Made by a program: the position numbers and the translations under genes. This document shows, in pieces, positions 24,342-35,300 of a DNA stretch of 64,000 bases; the first letter of the stretch is position 1; every line of letters begins with the position of its first letter. Under the pieces are notes generated by a model. That model searched no databases and was not told the origin of the DNA. It saw nothing but the letters and a program-made list of their open reading frames with translations. The DNA comes from Penicillium oxalicum (Eukaryota; Ascomycota; Eurotiomycetes; Eurotiales; Aspergillaceae): contig NC_064651.1 in the NCBI RefSeq assembly GCF_001723175.1, positions 1,984,001 to 2,048,000 on the forward strand, written 5' to 3'.

Positions 24342-24900
24342 TCTCCGTTTCCATTGCTTGCTCGCCCAATTTCTTCCTTTTCTTGTTTTTTTTTTTTCTT
24401 TTTCTTTTTGGCGGGGGGACGTGTGGCATTGAAGTCGAATCCGATTTCGATCCCAATACATGCCGCTTTCATGGAAATCTTCATGGCCATGACTGATTCG
24501 CCCTGAATTCGACTCGTCTTGCTTCCCTCCACGGGAGGCTACACTGGGAACGACTCGCGCGGACTGCACTGCACACTATCATAATTTCTACATGTATATA
24601 CCGGACAACGGATACCCCCTTGAGAGCCTACATACTCGGCATTTGCAGCCTTGTAATCCATTTCCGCCATGTGCAACAATTCAAGTCAACCTCGTTCAAG
24701 ATGACGACGAGGGTCATGGTATCACTTTCAGGTCCAATAAGAAAAAAGAAAACAAACAATCTTCATCGAAACGGCCCAGATCTCGCTGCAAAATGCAAGC
24801 GGTACCCTGTCCCGAAGCACAAATATCACTGGATCTTCCACATCGAGCGATTCAGTCGACAAAAAAAGGGGGACAGGGTCAACCGACAGAGCTTCCCCAT
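24342..24900. other. Shared 3' region of two convergent genes
   Basis: It lies between the stop codons of the cytochrome b5 and FKBP genes. It contains a T-run (24387-24410, plus strand) and A-rich stretches that may serve as polyadenylation signals for both strands. No gene is seen. Confidence 0.5.
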
Positions 24901-25590
24901 CTATAATTCGTCCTTCTCGACACCCTCAATGCCGACCAATTCGGTCTCAAAGACAAGAGTGGCGCCACCGGGAATAGGGCCAATGCCGCGGTCACCGTAG
25001 CCAAACTCGGGGGGAATAGTCAATGTGCGCTTCTCGCCGATACACATGTCGAGAAGACCCTGGTCCCATCTATACTCGAAAGGTCTTTAGCAAGGGGCTT
25101 TCAAAACTGGATCAAAATCACAAAAACAAAAACAAGCACCGGTACTAGCACCAACACCAGCAAGTGAACCACGAGGTAGTCGCCGCATTTTGTTCGATCA
25201 TTGAGAACAGAAGGGAAGAATGAGTTGCCTTGAAGTGAAGGCAATCTCTCCCTCTCTGCCACGTATACAGACAACACACTACAGTCCCTCAAAATTGGCG
25301 AAAAAAGAAGGAGCAAGAAGAAAAAAGAAAAAGAAAAAGGACAAGGCAAATGTCCAAACGTACCCCTTAATCACACGGCCAGTTCCCAACTTGAACTCCA
25401 ATGGAGCATTGCGCTTGAAGCTCGAATCAAACTCCTTGCCATCTGCCTGCAGAGTACCCCGGTAATGCATCTGGACATTGTCACCGTTTTGGGTCTTGCG
25501 CTCACACTCCACCTTGTGAGTGGTTTCGATGCCGAGCTCGGCGGCGCAGGCCAGAGAGGCGAGGGACAAGAAGAGCGTAGTGAGACGCAT
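24901..25590 (-). CDS. fpr2: ER-lumenal FKBP-type peptidyl-prolyl isomerase (FKBP2)
   Basis: Catalyses cis-trans isomerisation of prolyl bonds during folding in the endoplasmic reticulum and is a target of FK506. Exons 25590-25364 and 25069-24901 join to 131 residues. A signal peptide ([17 protein letters not shown]) is followed by a single FKBP domain: [34 protein letters not shown], then [40 protein letters not shown] and a final KDEL tetrapeptide, which signals ER retention. The active-site aromatic and aspartate residues (Y, D, F, W) are present. The intron of 294 nt splits the GRVIKG/WDQG junction. It is unusually long for this genome and contains purine-rich tracts; no internal exon is needed, because the domain is continuous across it. 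Size (about 130-140 residues) is normal for FKBP2. Confidence 0.93.
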
Positions 25591-26176
25591 TGTGGTGGGC
25601 GGTTTTAGGGGGGAGTTGGGGTGGAATAGGGCGATTGAGGATGAAGAATGGTTCAACCAACAAGAAAGAAAGAGGTCAGGATAGACAAAAGGTGTTTGTC
25701 GAATGAGTTTCAAGACCAGGTTGATAAAAGGAGGACAAGAGAAAGAAGCAAAAGAGGGGAAGAAAAGAACAACGTGGAGTTGCGACGAATGCGGAGACGC
25801 TTGGGGGCCGCCCGCATGAGCGTGGGGGGGGAAAGTCGTCACTTTTGGCATTCTGCAGGACTTGAGGATTGTTTCAAAGTGCAGAATTGGAGGAATTCTC
25901 GTGCCGTGTTGTCGACTTGGGTTGATGTTCAAAGATAATCGAGTCAAGGCGATGATAGGAGTGTATTCTTTTTTATCACTATGTCTGAAGCGTCACAAAA
26001 GTCACTTGATGACCCGTCGTGGGCATCACGCAGATAGTAGACCAAACCAGATTGTCTCACCAGCAAATCGTCACCACCGAAAAGAAAAAAGATTCAAGAT
26101 GCCAAACAAGGTCTAGGTACAAGCAAACTATGTACTCCAAGTCCAATTCACAAATCAGGCAAAAAGAAAGGACTTC
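25591..26176. promoter_or_regulatory. Promoter region of the FKBP gene and 3' spacer of the MFS gene
   Basis: The minus strand is pyrimidine-rich from 25600 to about 25780, the probable FKBP leader. The rest is A-rich and lies 3' of the transporter. No gene recognised. Confidence 0.45.
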
Positions 26177-28071
26177 TCAAAACGTCTTTTCAGCAGTAGC
26201 CTCAGTCATCGCCGCCGTGGGAATGCCCTCATTCGCATCGCCCTCGAGATCATCCTCTCCCATAGCTCCCTGCCACCCATTCGCCACCAGGTACGCGCGA
26301 AACTTCTCGTCTCGCATACGCAGGTCTTCCCCTGAGAGATCGGGCACGAAGAACCAGGTCACCAGAACCCCAACCACGCCACAGACAGCGGCAATAATAA
26401 AAGTCCATTTCTTTCCCAGGTGAGTGGAGATGGGCTGGAACGCCTGCGTCCCGATGGCCGCGCCGGTCTTGCCAATCGCAGCCGAGAGACCGTAGCAGGT
26501 TCCACGCACACCAGTGGCATAGGACTCCGACGACAAAAGGCCCAGCATGTTGCCGGGACCAAAGTTGCCCGAGCTTTGCATGAGACCGTAGAAGACCACA
26601 AAGAGAGGTATGATCTTGGTGATCTTATCAAAGGCACATCCAATGATGAGACCAAAGATCAGGTAGCCGCTAAAGCCAATCATCATGATATTCTTCCGCC
26701 CTACACGGTCGCAGAGGAGAGCGCCGAGAAAGACTCCTGGCAGGGCGATGGCTCCTAGGAGCAGCTGCCACTCGGCTGTCTGGCGAATGGAGCCCGTGCC
26801 CACCACATTCGAAATGATAGTGCCGGAGAAGACACCATTTGGAAACGTGACAAAATCTGGGAGAGGGGGTCATCAGCATTTTCAGCCAGAGCTGGGACGA
26901 CGCAGTCCATCGAGGGAGGAATGACAGCACCGTAGAGAAACCAAGCACCACAGGTCCCGATCAGGTTCTTCCAGTAATATCGGAGGACAAGCTTGTATGG
27001 AACATGCTTCTTGATCGCACCGCGCCGATAGAGGGCAGAGTTGAGCATTCGGATCCGAAAGTAGAACACAGAGAGTGGCCAGATGCAACCGATGCCGAAG
27101 CAAACCCGCCACACCGTACTGTAGTGCGACTGTTGACAGGCCATCAGGACGATCAAGAAGATCGACACTGCAAAGGGTCCTCCGAAAGACAAAGGGAAAT
27201 TGGTCACCATGATGAAAGCGGGCCCGCGATGCTTCGGTGTCAAATCGTTGGCGGACTCAGAGGCGGACGTAGAGGACGCAGGATACTCGCCGCCAGCGCC
27301 TGTTTAGAGACAGAATGAGTAGCTCCACTATCTTCAAGTAACATATTAAGACGGGGGGACCAACTTACCGAAGCCTACAATTCCACGAGCTACAGTCATC
27401 ATCCAAAACATGCCGTCGATAGTCACACCATGCGAAGCAGTGGCCAAGATTCCACCAACGACAATCATCAGCGTGGTGAAGATGATAGCCATCTTTCGAC
27501 CCAGGTAGTCGCAAGTCAGACTGCGTAGACGTGTTCATCGTGAGCATGTATATAAAAGGCCTTTTTATCCCCCCAGTGACACGTTTGATTCGACTTACCC
27601 AACTACTACCTGGCCAATAATTTCACCAACGAGCAATGCATTCGAGACTCGAGTGCTGACAGTGGACGTGTATTCATTTGGATATTCCTTTTTGAGGAGG
27701 ACATTGGTCATGGTCCTGCGAACAGATCATACGTCAGTGAGGATTCGAGAACGGTCCCCAGAGCGGAGGACAAGATAGGCACATTAGGTTATTTTGGTAT
27801 CCATCGCTAATCAAGGCAAAACCACTGGCAAACTATTGACTTTCTCTCGCTCAACAGAGCCGTTGATTAGCAGGGGTGAGCACGCAACCAAAAAAAATGG
27901 TTGATCCCAGGCAATCAGATGGGCACTTACAATCGTAAACAAGTCGGACAGACTCTGCTTCTTCTGCGTGACCCCGCGTGAGGGGTCATCTCCCAGGTCG
28001 ATACTGTCCTGAACCTCGGCCGTGGTGAGGTCGGTCTTATCCTCGGCGGCAGATGCACCAACGGTGGTCAT
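26177..28071 (-). CDS. MFS permease, Git1-like glycerophosphodiester/phosphate transporter
   Basis: Proton-coupled plasma-membrane transporter of the phosphate:H+ symporter branch of the major facilitator superfamily. Six exons (28071-27931, 27832-27783, 27715-27599, 27520-27369, 27299-26931, 26856-26177) join in frame to 502 residues. Introns are 67-98 nt; the one after exon 2 uses the donor GTGCCT. Features: the MFS loop between helices 2 and 3 (CDYLGRKMA), the helix-4 signature GFGAGGEYPASS, RGPAFIMVTNFPLSFGG, WRVCFGIGCIWPLSVFYFR, then DFVTFPNGVFSG, LLCDRVGRKN and GVRGTCYGLSAAIGK. The C-terminal tail is cytosolic and acidic, with ALVANGW-like MFS tail features (EKFRAYLVANGWQGAMG). The GGEYP motif plus the DFVTFPNG segment favour Git1-type glycerophosphoinositol/glycerophosphocholine carriers over Pho84. 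Substrate is inferred from family only. Confidence 0.88.
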
Positions 28072-28641
28072 GGTGAATGTTGATCTCTCCTTGCGTGACA
28101 CCAAGCGTCAAGCGTCGAATTGTCCAAGAAAGTAAGAGGGAGCGAAAGAAACAGAAGCGGGTGCGACATGATGAACTTATGTTACATTGCTAAATTAGAA
28201 CGCAGGCACATGAGCGCACGGGGCGCCCTCTCTCAAGCCAACAGACCAGCCCTATACACAACGGTGTGGACAGAAAACAGTCAAGCGTCGTCCATAGCGT
28301 CCGCCACCAGAACTGGGGCTTTTGTTTCCCGCGTTTCTGGTTTCTGGTTTCTGCCCAGTCGAGTCTTGGGCCGAAGCTTCTTTTCACAAGACCACAGGTT
28401 CTTACACGGGCATGTATTCCCGATCCTGACTCGAAGGATTCCCACATGCTTGTCAAAGCTGCTGGCATTGGTTTGTCGTGGATACCTCATCGGCGATGGA
28501 CTCCAAGGGCAGGATCGAAGCTAGACCAGATGCGGAAACGATCTTGTGGAGGCTTTGAGGCACGTGAGCACGTGAGAACAGCGGCCATATACTCGACTGT
28601 GACGGGCGCAAATCCAGAGTTGTGGACCTCTAGGCCACCAT

Positions 28642-28686
28642 TGTGTGTGTGTGTGTGTGTGTGTGTGAGTGAGTGAGAGAGAGAGA
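28642..28686. repeat. (TG)n-(GAGT)n-(GA)n compound microsatellite
   Basis: About 13 TG units followed by GAGT and GA units. It is a simple repeat likely to vary in length between strains. Confidence 0.9.
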
Positions 28687-28765
28687 ATATCCAACCTGCA
28701 GAATTATTCCGGAGTCCCAACAAACCTACATTTACGTTGACCTAGGAGAAAAAGGGAGAAGGAGA

Positions 28766-28797
28766 GGGGGGGGGGGGGGGGGGAGAGAGAGAGAGAG
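28766..28797. repeat. Poly-G run and (GA)n repeat
   Basis: Eighteen consecutive G residues followed by seven GA units. The run is prone to length error in sequencing and can form G-quadruplex-like structures. Confidence 0.85.
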
Positions 28798-29172
28798 TAA
28801 TGTTCTGACAGTTAATGGGTCCAGCCATTTTTCATTGAAATTTCAATGCCTCGGAGTTTACTCCAGGAGCCACGTAAGGTGCGGGATCGGAAGCAGCAGT
28901 AGCGTCGCAAAGCCTCCCATGCGACCCTGCCCTGCCCCGTTCAATCGAGCCGCGGGTATCAAATGTCCATATGTACAGATGACAAGCGGGATGATGACCT
29001 CCAAGCCAGAAGAAGGCATACATCTCAGCTTTTCTTTTTGGGTACCAACGCCAATGAAGGAATAAAAACATACAAGCGAAAAGAGAAATCATGATGCGAC
29101 GAGCCACGGGTCGTAGCAAATGGCGAAGCGGTGGATGTAAAGAGAAGGGGAAGAACAATTCGCGATCATTAC

Positions 29173-30249
29173 TTAGGCCCACTTGCCCAGCAAGGCCATG
29201 AGGGCAGCTCCCATGCAGAGCAAGGTGAAGGCAGCGAGCACCTCTCGAATAGGGGCCTTCCGCATGGCGTTACTGAACATAAATTCGTGCGCCATCAGCT
29301 CAACAAGGGCAGTGTAGATCAAAATACCCGCGGAAATTGAATCAAACACACCATTGACGATCAGAGTGGTTTTCCCCGTAGGCGGGTAGCTGTTTCGAAC
29401 TCCCAATCCAATCGCAATGGCAATGGGGGTGGAAATACCAAAAGCCATCCCTAAAAAGTAGGGGGTGAGACGTTTGGCCTTGGGCCATGGGATAAGAGCG
29501 AGACGGGAACCAAGACCAAGACCTTCAAAGGTCTGATGGAAGACCAGCACAATGTAGAGAGTTGTGAACTCCTCGCCAGAAACCGCCAGTGTAAGACCGA
29601 TGAAGATGGAATGGAAGATGATACCGAATTCCAAAATGAAGATGGAGGTCAATTGCGCTGCGTAGTCCTCACTCAAAGTGGCGTGTTTCTCTTCAGATTC
29701 CTCGGCATCATGGTGTTCGCGGGAGTGGCCTAGATGATCTTCACCGGGGATGTGGTGTGTCTTGACCGGAGTGAGCTCCTCAGCCATGGGCTCCGCAGTG
29801 CCGATATGTGCGTGGGAATGCGCTTCTTCGTCGTGGGAGTGCCCATGACCGGAGCCAAAATGAGAGTATCGCATGACCATGAGCTCGACAAAAAACAGCA
29901 CAATGATCGTCATCAACACGATCCCTTCCACCCAGCTGTAGTCAGTTATCGGACCGGTCAAGCATGGGTTGGTCAGGGCCTCCTCTGCGGGGGCAAGTAG
30001 GTGAATGAAGGCAGTGGCGACAATGACACCAGACCCGAAATATTTAGCAAAGAAGAAAGCCCAACCTGGAAGCCCTCCACTCCCAACAAACCGTCGAGCA
30101 AAGACTGGGAAAAGGGCACCAAAGGTAGATCCAATCATGATCACAAAGATTGAAGAGATACGCAAGCCGAGACGGCCATCGAATTCATTTCCTGAATCAC
30201 ATGAATCGACAGCGCGCTCGACAAGCGCATGAAGAGTTGAGCTTTCCAT
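29173..30249 (-). CDS. ZIP-family zinc transporter (Zrt/Zrf type)
   Basis: Imports zinc across the plasma membrane. Single exon, 358 residues from the ATG at 30249 (AAC ATG G context); the frame extends further upstream but without an ATG. Eight membrane segments in ZIP order: GLRISSIFVIMIGSTFGALF, a second helix with FFAKYFGSGVIVATAFIHLL (metal His), WVEGIVLMTIIVLFFVELMV, then a long cytosolic loop very rich in histidine (GHGHSHDEEAHSHAHIG and HHIPGEDHLGHSREHHD), helix 4 with the signature HSIFIGLTLAVSG, helix 5 HQTFEGLGLGSRLA, and three C-terminal helices ending LLGKWA. The paired H..G helix-4/5 motifs form the transport site. Length and loop match the fungal ZrfA/ZrfB plasma-membrane group; which paralogue (and high or low affinity) cannot be told. 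Three CAAGGT motifs lie within 900 nt upstream. Confidence 0.93.
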   Translation of the reverse strand: MESSTLHALVERAVDSCDSGNEFDGRLGLRISSIFVIMIGSTFGALFPVFARRFVGSGGLPGWAFFFAKYFGSGVIVATAFIHLLAPAEEALTNPCLTGPITDYSWVEGIVLMTIIVLFFVELMVMRYSHFGSGHGHSHDEEAHSHAHIGTAEPMAEELTPVKTHHIPGEDHLGHSREHHDAEESEEKHATLSEDYAAQLTSIFILEFGIIFHSIFIGLTLAVSGEEFTTLYIVLVFHQTFEGLGLGSRLALIPWPKAKRLTPYFLGMAFGISTPIAIAIGLGVRNSYPPTGKTTLIVNGVFDSISAGILIYTALVELMAHEFMFSNAMRKAPIREVLAAFTLLCMGAALMALLGKWA

Positions 30250-31525
30250 GTTGAACAAAGATTCAGAAATAGGCAGAGAGCCGACTGGAAGATTGGACAA
30301 GAGAAAGCAGAGTGGAAGGCGAGCTCAGAGGTAGATTCTCGGTTGACTGGCGTGAAGATGGAGTCAAGTCGTCTAAGTGAGAGGCGGCCGGTGAGGAAGG
30401 CAGAGGAGGAAGGTGAGAGAAAAGAGTAGCACAATCACTACAGGTTTCTGGCCTTCAGAGTTACTTCACAAGCTGTCAAAAGTGTGTGATTTCAGAACTG
30501 TGAAATTCCGCCTCGATTTGTGTATGTGTGTTGACTCAGTAGCCTAATGGCTGATAGCGGGACAGGAAGAAACGCCTGTCCAGATTGAGATGGACCGTCG
30601 CTGCAGCGCGACACCGCTATCGAAACCTGCTTCTTAGCAGTGGTTGCGATTGATTGCTCGCTCAGTTGTAAGCAATGCAACCTTTAAATAAACCGGTCTG
30701 TGTAAACGCCCGCCCGGGGCAATGGCTGCAGAAGCTGGAGTGACCAAGGTGGGCTGACTTTTTTTTGGCCGAATGCGTCGATAAACGGAACGTGTGAATT
30801 GAGAAACGATGGTTCACAATTGATAAAGTGTTCTTTTGAGATTCGAAGGAATCGCCAAGATAAAAATTCTTCTTCTCGACACTTGGAGTTTGTAATGAAT
30901 GAATGAAGTTGGAATCGTGAACTGTCGCTCTTCAAAGCTTGCGGAATTCGTCGCCGCACCTACTAGCGGCGGGGGTCCCATGGGGACCTTGTTGGCCTCG
31001 AAGACGTCAAAACGAAGAACTCTGCATTCTAAGTACTTGGTACCTTTTAGTCTAGTGGTAAATCATAGCGATTTCATGTAGCCAGTACCTGTGCCCTGCT
31101 CCGTTCTGTGGAGTGGTTGAGGACCTTGTGGACAAGTCTCTTCCGGACTCCACCGGTCGATACCTGATCACGCAAAATGGAGTCGGGTACGCATTTTAGC
31201 CGAGATGCTCAGCTCATGGAGGCATTGAAGAGTATGCTTCATCAAATACAGTATGCCTCAAGAATGGAGACTCAGCTGACAGCACCACGTTCGAGACAAT
31301 ATTGGGATGATCATCTATGGTCATTCCAGTGTGAGGGGCGGTGACGACGGCGGCAGGACATTCTGCCAATCAATGAGGTGCAATCTGCCAGGGCGGGGAG
31401 ATCTCCAGGTACAACCTTGCCTTGTCACGCGATGAGCTTACAGCTTCTTCCTGAAAGACTTCTATCCTCGGGTTCTGCTTTGGAACCAAGTGCAGCCTCA
31501 CTACAACCATACTGTTGTCGGCAGC
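30250..31525. promoter_or_regulatory. Bidirectional promoter between the zinc transporter and a hypothetical gene
   Basis: The two flanking genes diverge from this 1.3 kb region. It contains three copies of CAAGGT (either strand): 30745-30750, 30986-30991 and 31123-31128. This hexamer is the reported core of the ZafA zinc-response motif in Aspergillus. The ZIP leader is probably the pyrimidine-rich minus-strand stretch at 30250-30440. Confidence 0.5.
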
Positions 31526-32323
31526 ATGGCTCCAATTCGCCGGTACTTGCGTATCAGCAAGCATTCTGTGTTAGAATGCCGAATCTACCTGGACAATCCG
31601 TCCGACTCACGATGGCTCTTGAATCCACGTGATCCAGTCCTCTATCGGATCTTCGAGGCAATTCGCCCACTAGTCCTGCCTAAGCTTAGAGAAGAGAATC
31701 GACGGCTGTGGGCTCGAAAAAAAAGCAAGCCTGTGAAAGATGTCATTACTCAAGGTAATTTAGCGTTGCTTGTGGGATATCAACTTGCTACTAGGGGGCT
31801 GACGTCAACATCTGACTCTGCAGATGAATTCGAGGTAGCCATCTTTCTTCGCGAGTCCCGAACTCGGCACGCCCTCCTGACCCGGAACAAGATATTTCAT
31901 ACATCTCGCGGCGAGAACGCCAGGAGCGTGAAGGCTGAGCCTGCAGACGAAACAATGGGCGATGTCACTGATCCTGATACATCTGCCGAGGCACCAGTCA
32001 TTGTTGACAGTGACGAGAGTGAAGCCGAGATTGATCTGAGGAATATCCCTGAAGCGACTGGAGATGGGACAATCCATGATCCCGCCGCCAGTTCAAGGAG
32101 TCAAAGAGATGTTTCCGTGGAAGATGAAACGACAAAGGATGAAAAGAAGATGCGCTTTAACACTCAATACGAAAGCTTCAATATCACGGGATGGGTCCTA
32201 TGTCTGCTCGTCACTCGGAAAGGTGAACGTATACCGAATCGCACAGCATCGACGCCAATGAAACAGCCACTGATGGAAGAATGGATCTCCAGTCAGGCTC
32301 AGACCGGCCTGGAGGAGGATTGA
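31526..32323 (+). CDS. Acidic hypothetical protein, probably conserved in ascomycetes
   Basis: Exons 31526-31754 and 31824-32323 (69-nt intron, GTAATT..CTGCAG) give 242 residues. The intron length is a multiple of three and has no stop, so an unspliced message would stay open; splicing restores the run ITQDEFEVAIFL. The N-terminal 100 residues look folded: RRYLRISKHSVLECRIYLDN, WLLNPRDPVLYRIFEAIRPLVLPKLREE, then DEFEVAIFLRESRTRHALLTRNKIF. The middle (about 120-190) is acidic and disordered and includes VIVDSDESEAEIDL, which resembles a SUMO-interaction motif flanked by acidic residues. A final block (MRFNTQYESFNITGWVLCLLVTRKG) looks folded again. I believe similar proteins are widespread in filamentous fungi without assigned function; this is memory of the pattern, not a search. 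A nuclear role is plausible, not shown. Confidence 0.75.
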   Translation: MAPIRRYLRISKHSVLECRIYLDNPSDSRWLLNPRDPVLYRIFEAIRPLVLPKLREENRRLWARKKSKPVKDVITQGNLALLVGYQLATRGLTSTSDSADEFEVAIFLRESRTRHALLTRNKIFHTSRGENARSVKAEPADETMGDVTDPDTSAEAPVIVDSDESEAEIDLRNIPEATGDGTIHDPAASSRSQRDVSVEDETTKDEKKMRFNTQYESFNITGWVLCLLVTRKGERIPNRTASTPMKQPLMEEWISSQAQTGLEED

Positions 32324-35300
32324 AGTGACGTCCTCATGATCGATCAGGGGGAGTGCAAAAGGCAAACTGGCCGCCCATCATGACTCTGAGTCTGTAACAA
32401 CCAATCTTGTCTCTTCCTCCTGCTTTTGGACACAAAGTCAGGCTCAAGCGTTTTTGCCAATTTGGGCGTTCAAGGCCTTGGGTGTTCTGGCGCCCTCATA
32501 TATTGCTACTTGGTATTGTGGAGTCAAGTCGAATGAGACCCTGTGCATGCCTGTAAGTGAAGCGGATGTGTCCAGCTGTCGGGTTACTTAAGGCCCCCAG
32601 AAACTCAGCCCTACCGGAGGATGCCTGAATGACGCCTTATAACTGGACACAGGAGCGCCCGCAGCGAGGTTCGGCATTGTCAGCGCTCCCATCGACCTTC
32701 ACGTACCGATTGGTCAACACCAAAAATGCCGACAGCATTTCGCCTGATTGTCATCCACTTTGGGGCGCCGTGCCGATTGCTGCGCAACCTCTTTTGAAGA
32801 GGCCTCGCGCGATGACGGATGTCCGGGCAATTAGTGCAGAGGGATCCTTGGCTGTTACGCACATGGCGGCAATTCCTGTCCACGTTCAAGCTCATTGGCG
32901 GTACAGTAGCTTGATCTCCCAAGAAATGTAGGTTTTGTGCGCGACGAATGAATTTCAGTATGTGTAACAAATGAGATTCTTAGGAATGAACGGGAGATCC
33001 CACACGACGACTAGGCTCAAAGGGGAGGGGAATATTTACGACCAGGCGTCGCCGTTCCATGTCTTCCGTGTTGCGAGCCAAGTTCTCCCTGGTTTATATT
33101 CAAATAAATTCATATGTATGACATATGCGAGGCTGCTACCCACCCGAATGAGACAGTCAAGAAGTTTGCGTAAGACGGACCTTGTGTCGAATCCGGCCGA
33201 GATTAGCAAAGCTGGGGGCTCCCGTCGTGGGTAGCCTTACAGAATGCTGCCGTTCCGTATTCCGTGGCTTTCCAGAAGGCTTCCAGGAATGCTAGTCCGA
33301 GCTGAGAGACCGCCCAGTGGACCATTGGTCCCAAAACATGAAACACGCGCTCCACTCCGTCATCTGACCAACACAGGCGGCTTCCACGGTATCTGTCGGG
33401 TGGCATGTGAGACCGACAATTTTGGCATTCCCACTGACGGTTGAAACCGCTTGATGAAGTCGGTTAATTACCCTCGAATTGGGGGTTGACGAGGATATTC
33501 ACCCCAGTGGCATCATACCAGTATTCTGCTGTAGACATACAATCACTTCGCTCGTCATGATGCCCAGTCACACTAAGGGATTGAGTACACAGCTGTGTAG
33601 TTTTAGGATCTCCCGAGCTTCTCATTCGTCTGCGGTTCGAAAGTATGGAGACACGAGAAACACCTAAATAGTTGGTCAAATACAGGCAAACTGCAGCAGA
33701 TCTTATTCTCTCTATAGCCCTATATGATCCCGAAAATAGATGCCCACCTTAGCCTAGCGCTCGCGAGCCGCATCAAGATTTTTTTTTTCCTGTCTCACCA
33801 ACATCGCATATCCGCAACGAGCAACGGATGGCTTGATGCACATTTGCAGTCCGGACATTTTTGGAACATGAGGGTGGGTCTTGTCGTTATGCGAAGCCAC
33901 TCTCACCTCAAGCAACAACGTTCAAACCGTCAACCAGGTGTCAGACATGTGCCCGATGGATCAATTTCCGCTTGACTGGAAGAACACAAGGACGAGGGAA
34001 GCGAAGGGAACCTACGAACCATGGAAACAGCCCGATGAACCGTTCAATCAACCAAGGAACCCCTTTTTCTTTTTTTTTGCCACGTGCTGGCGGGGGCTTA
34101 TTTTGTTTTGTTATTATTATTTTTGAAACGGGCCAAATCGCTGTCGTCGGTTTGGATCCCGAGTGTGAAACACATCCAATATTTGGACGTAAGCCATCAA
34201 CGGTTTCCAAATTCGGTTTTCAGACTAGGGTGTGGTGACCATTTTTGGAACCCGTGATGGAAGCTGGATGGGTATTGGTTGAGCCAACCAATCGCTTAGA
34301 CGCTACAGGAGAGAGCATCATACCGACAGTACAGTACTGTAGAGCCGGTGGAGCCAGGCAGTCGGAGGCTTAACACTTATGTATGCATTTCAACTCTCCT
34401 ATTCCGGAGCAGATACATAGGTACACGTGCTAGTTTGCAGGAATACTCTCTACGTTTGAAAAAAAAAAAATCGCATGTCATCATTACCTGATATCAGCTG
34501 GGTATGTCCAGTACATGTTTGCATTGTAATTATTATACCCTGCTTATTCGGACGCCTTCGGTTGCCCTGCCAGTAGCGTGAAGACCACATTTACCTTGCA
34601 CGGCAATCTGCAGAGAAGGTCTTCATCGTAGAGGAGACTGTCTTCAGCACTGTCACCCCGAAAGAGTGGAGTCTTACACAGCCACACGCTCTTTGAATCC
34701 CACCCAACACGGTAGTCTTATGTCTCTTTCGATTTTTTGACCTTGTGTAGCGGGCAAAGGTCCACTGCCTTTTACATGAGATTCACAGTTGTGGAGAGGT
34801 TCTCGTTCCAATCTGATCGTGTGCTCTCAACCACTCTGGTTTTTTTCCCCCCCTCTTTCCTCTCTGCTTCCTTCTGATCTGTACCATTCCTCGAATATCC
34901 CCTTTACAGTAGCTGTTTGATTAATTTGGCCCCTCCCCCAATCCCCCCGAGACGGGTGTTTCTCGGACCCCACTAGCTCCTCGCTAAATGACAGCCTGCG
35001 TAAATACAGTAGTCACTGCAGTGTCACCTAGTAGTAGGCCAGTTTTAGACTACTAACAGGGGAGACTAGTCAATTAGCGTGCGAGGTCGTGAGTCACACG
35101 GTAAAACCTCCAATCCGTTAGATCCGCAAAATTCACCCGGCTGCAAGGTACGGGCGGTCAAGTCAGGCACACGGGTGGAGCAACCGGGTCCATCGACTCA
35201 ATTTGGAAATTCAAAACGAGAGGACTGCAGTTGACAATCGGAAAAGCAATCACTTCAGAGAAACTCCAGATTCTTAGTCTTTGGGATTTATCGAGTGTCG

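Larger units (their letters stand above)
28072..29172. other. Intergenic region with microsatellites
   Basis: About 1.1 kb between two minus-strand transporter genes. It contains the permease promoter, a TG dinucleotide array running into GAGT/GA repeats (28642-28686), and an 18-nt G-run followed by GA repeats (28766-28797). No coding or RNA gene recognised. Confidence 0.55.

Noticed and set aside
29173..30300. Longer zinc transporter starting at 30300
   Set aside because: The codon there is TTG, not ATG; the first in-frame ATG is at 30249.
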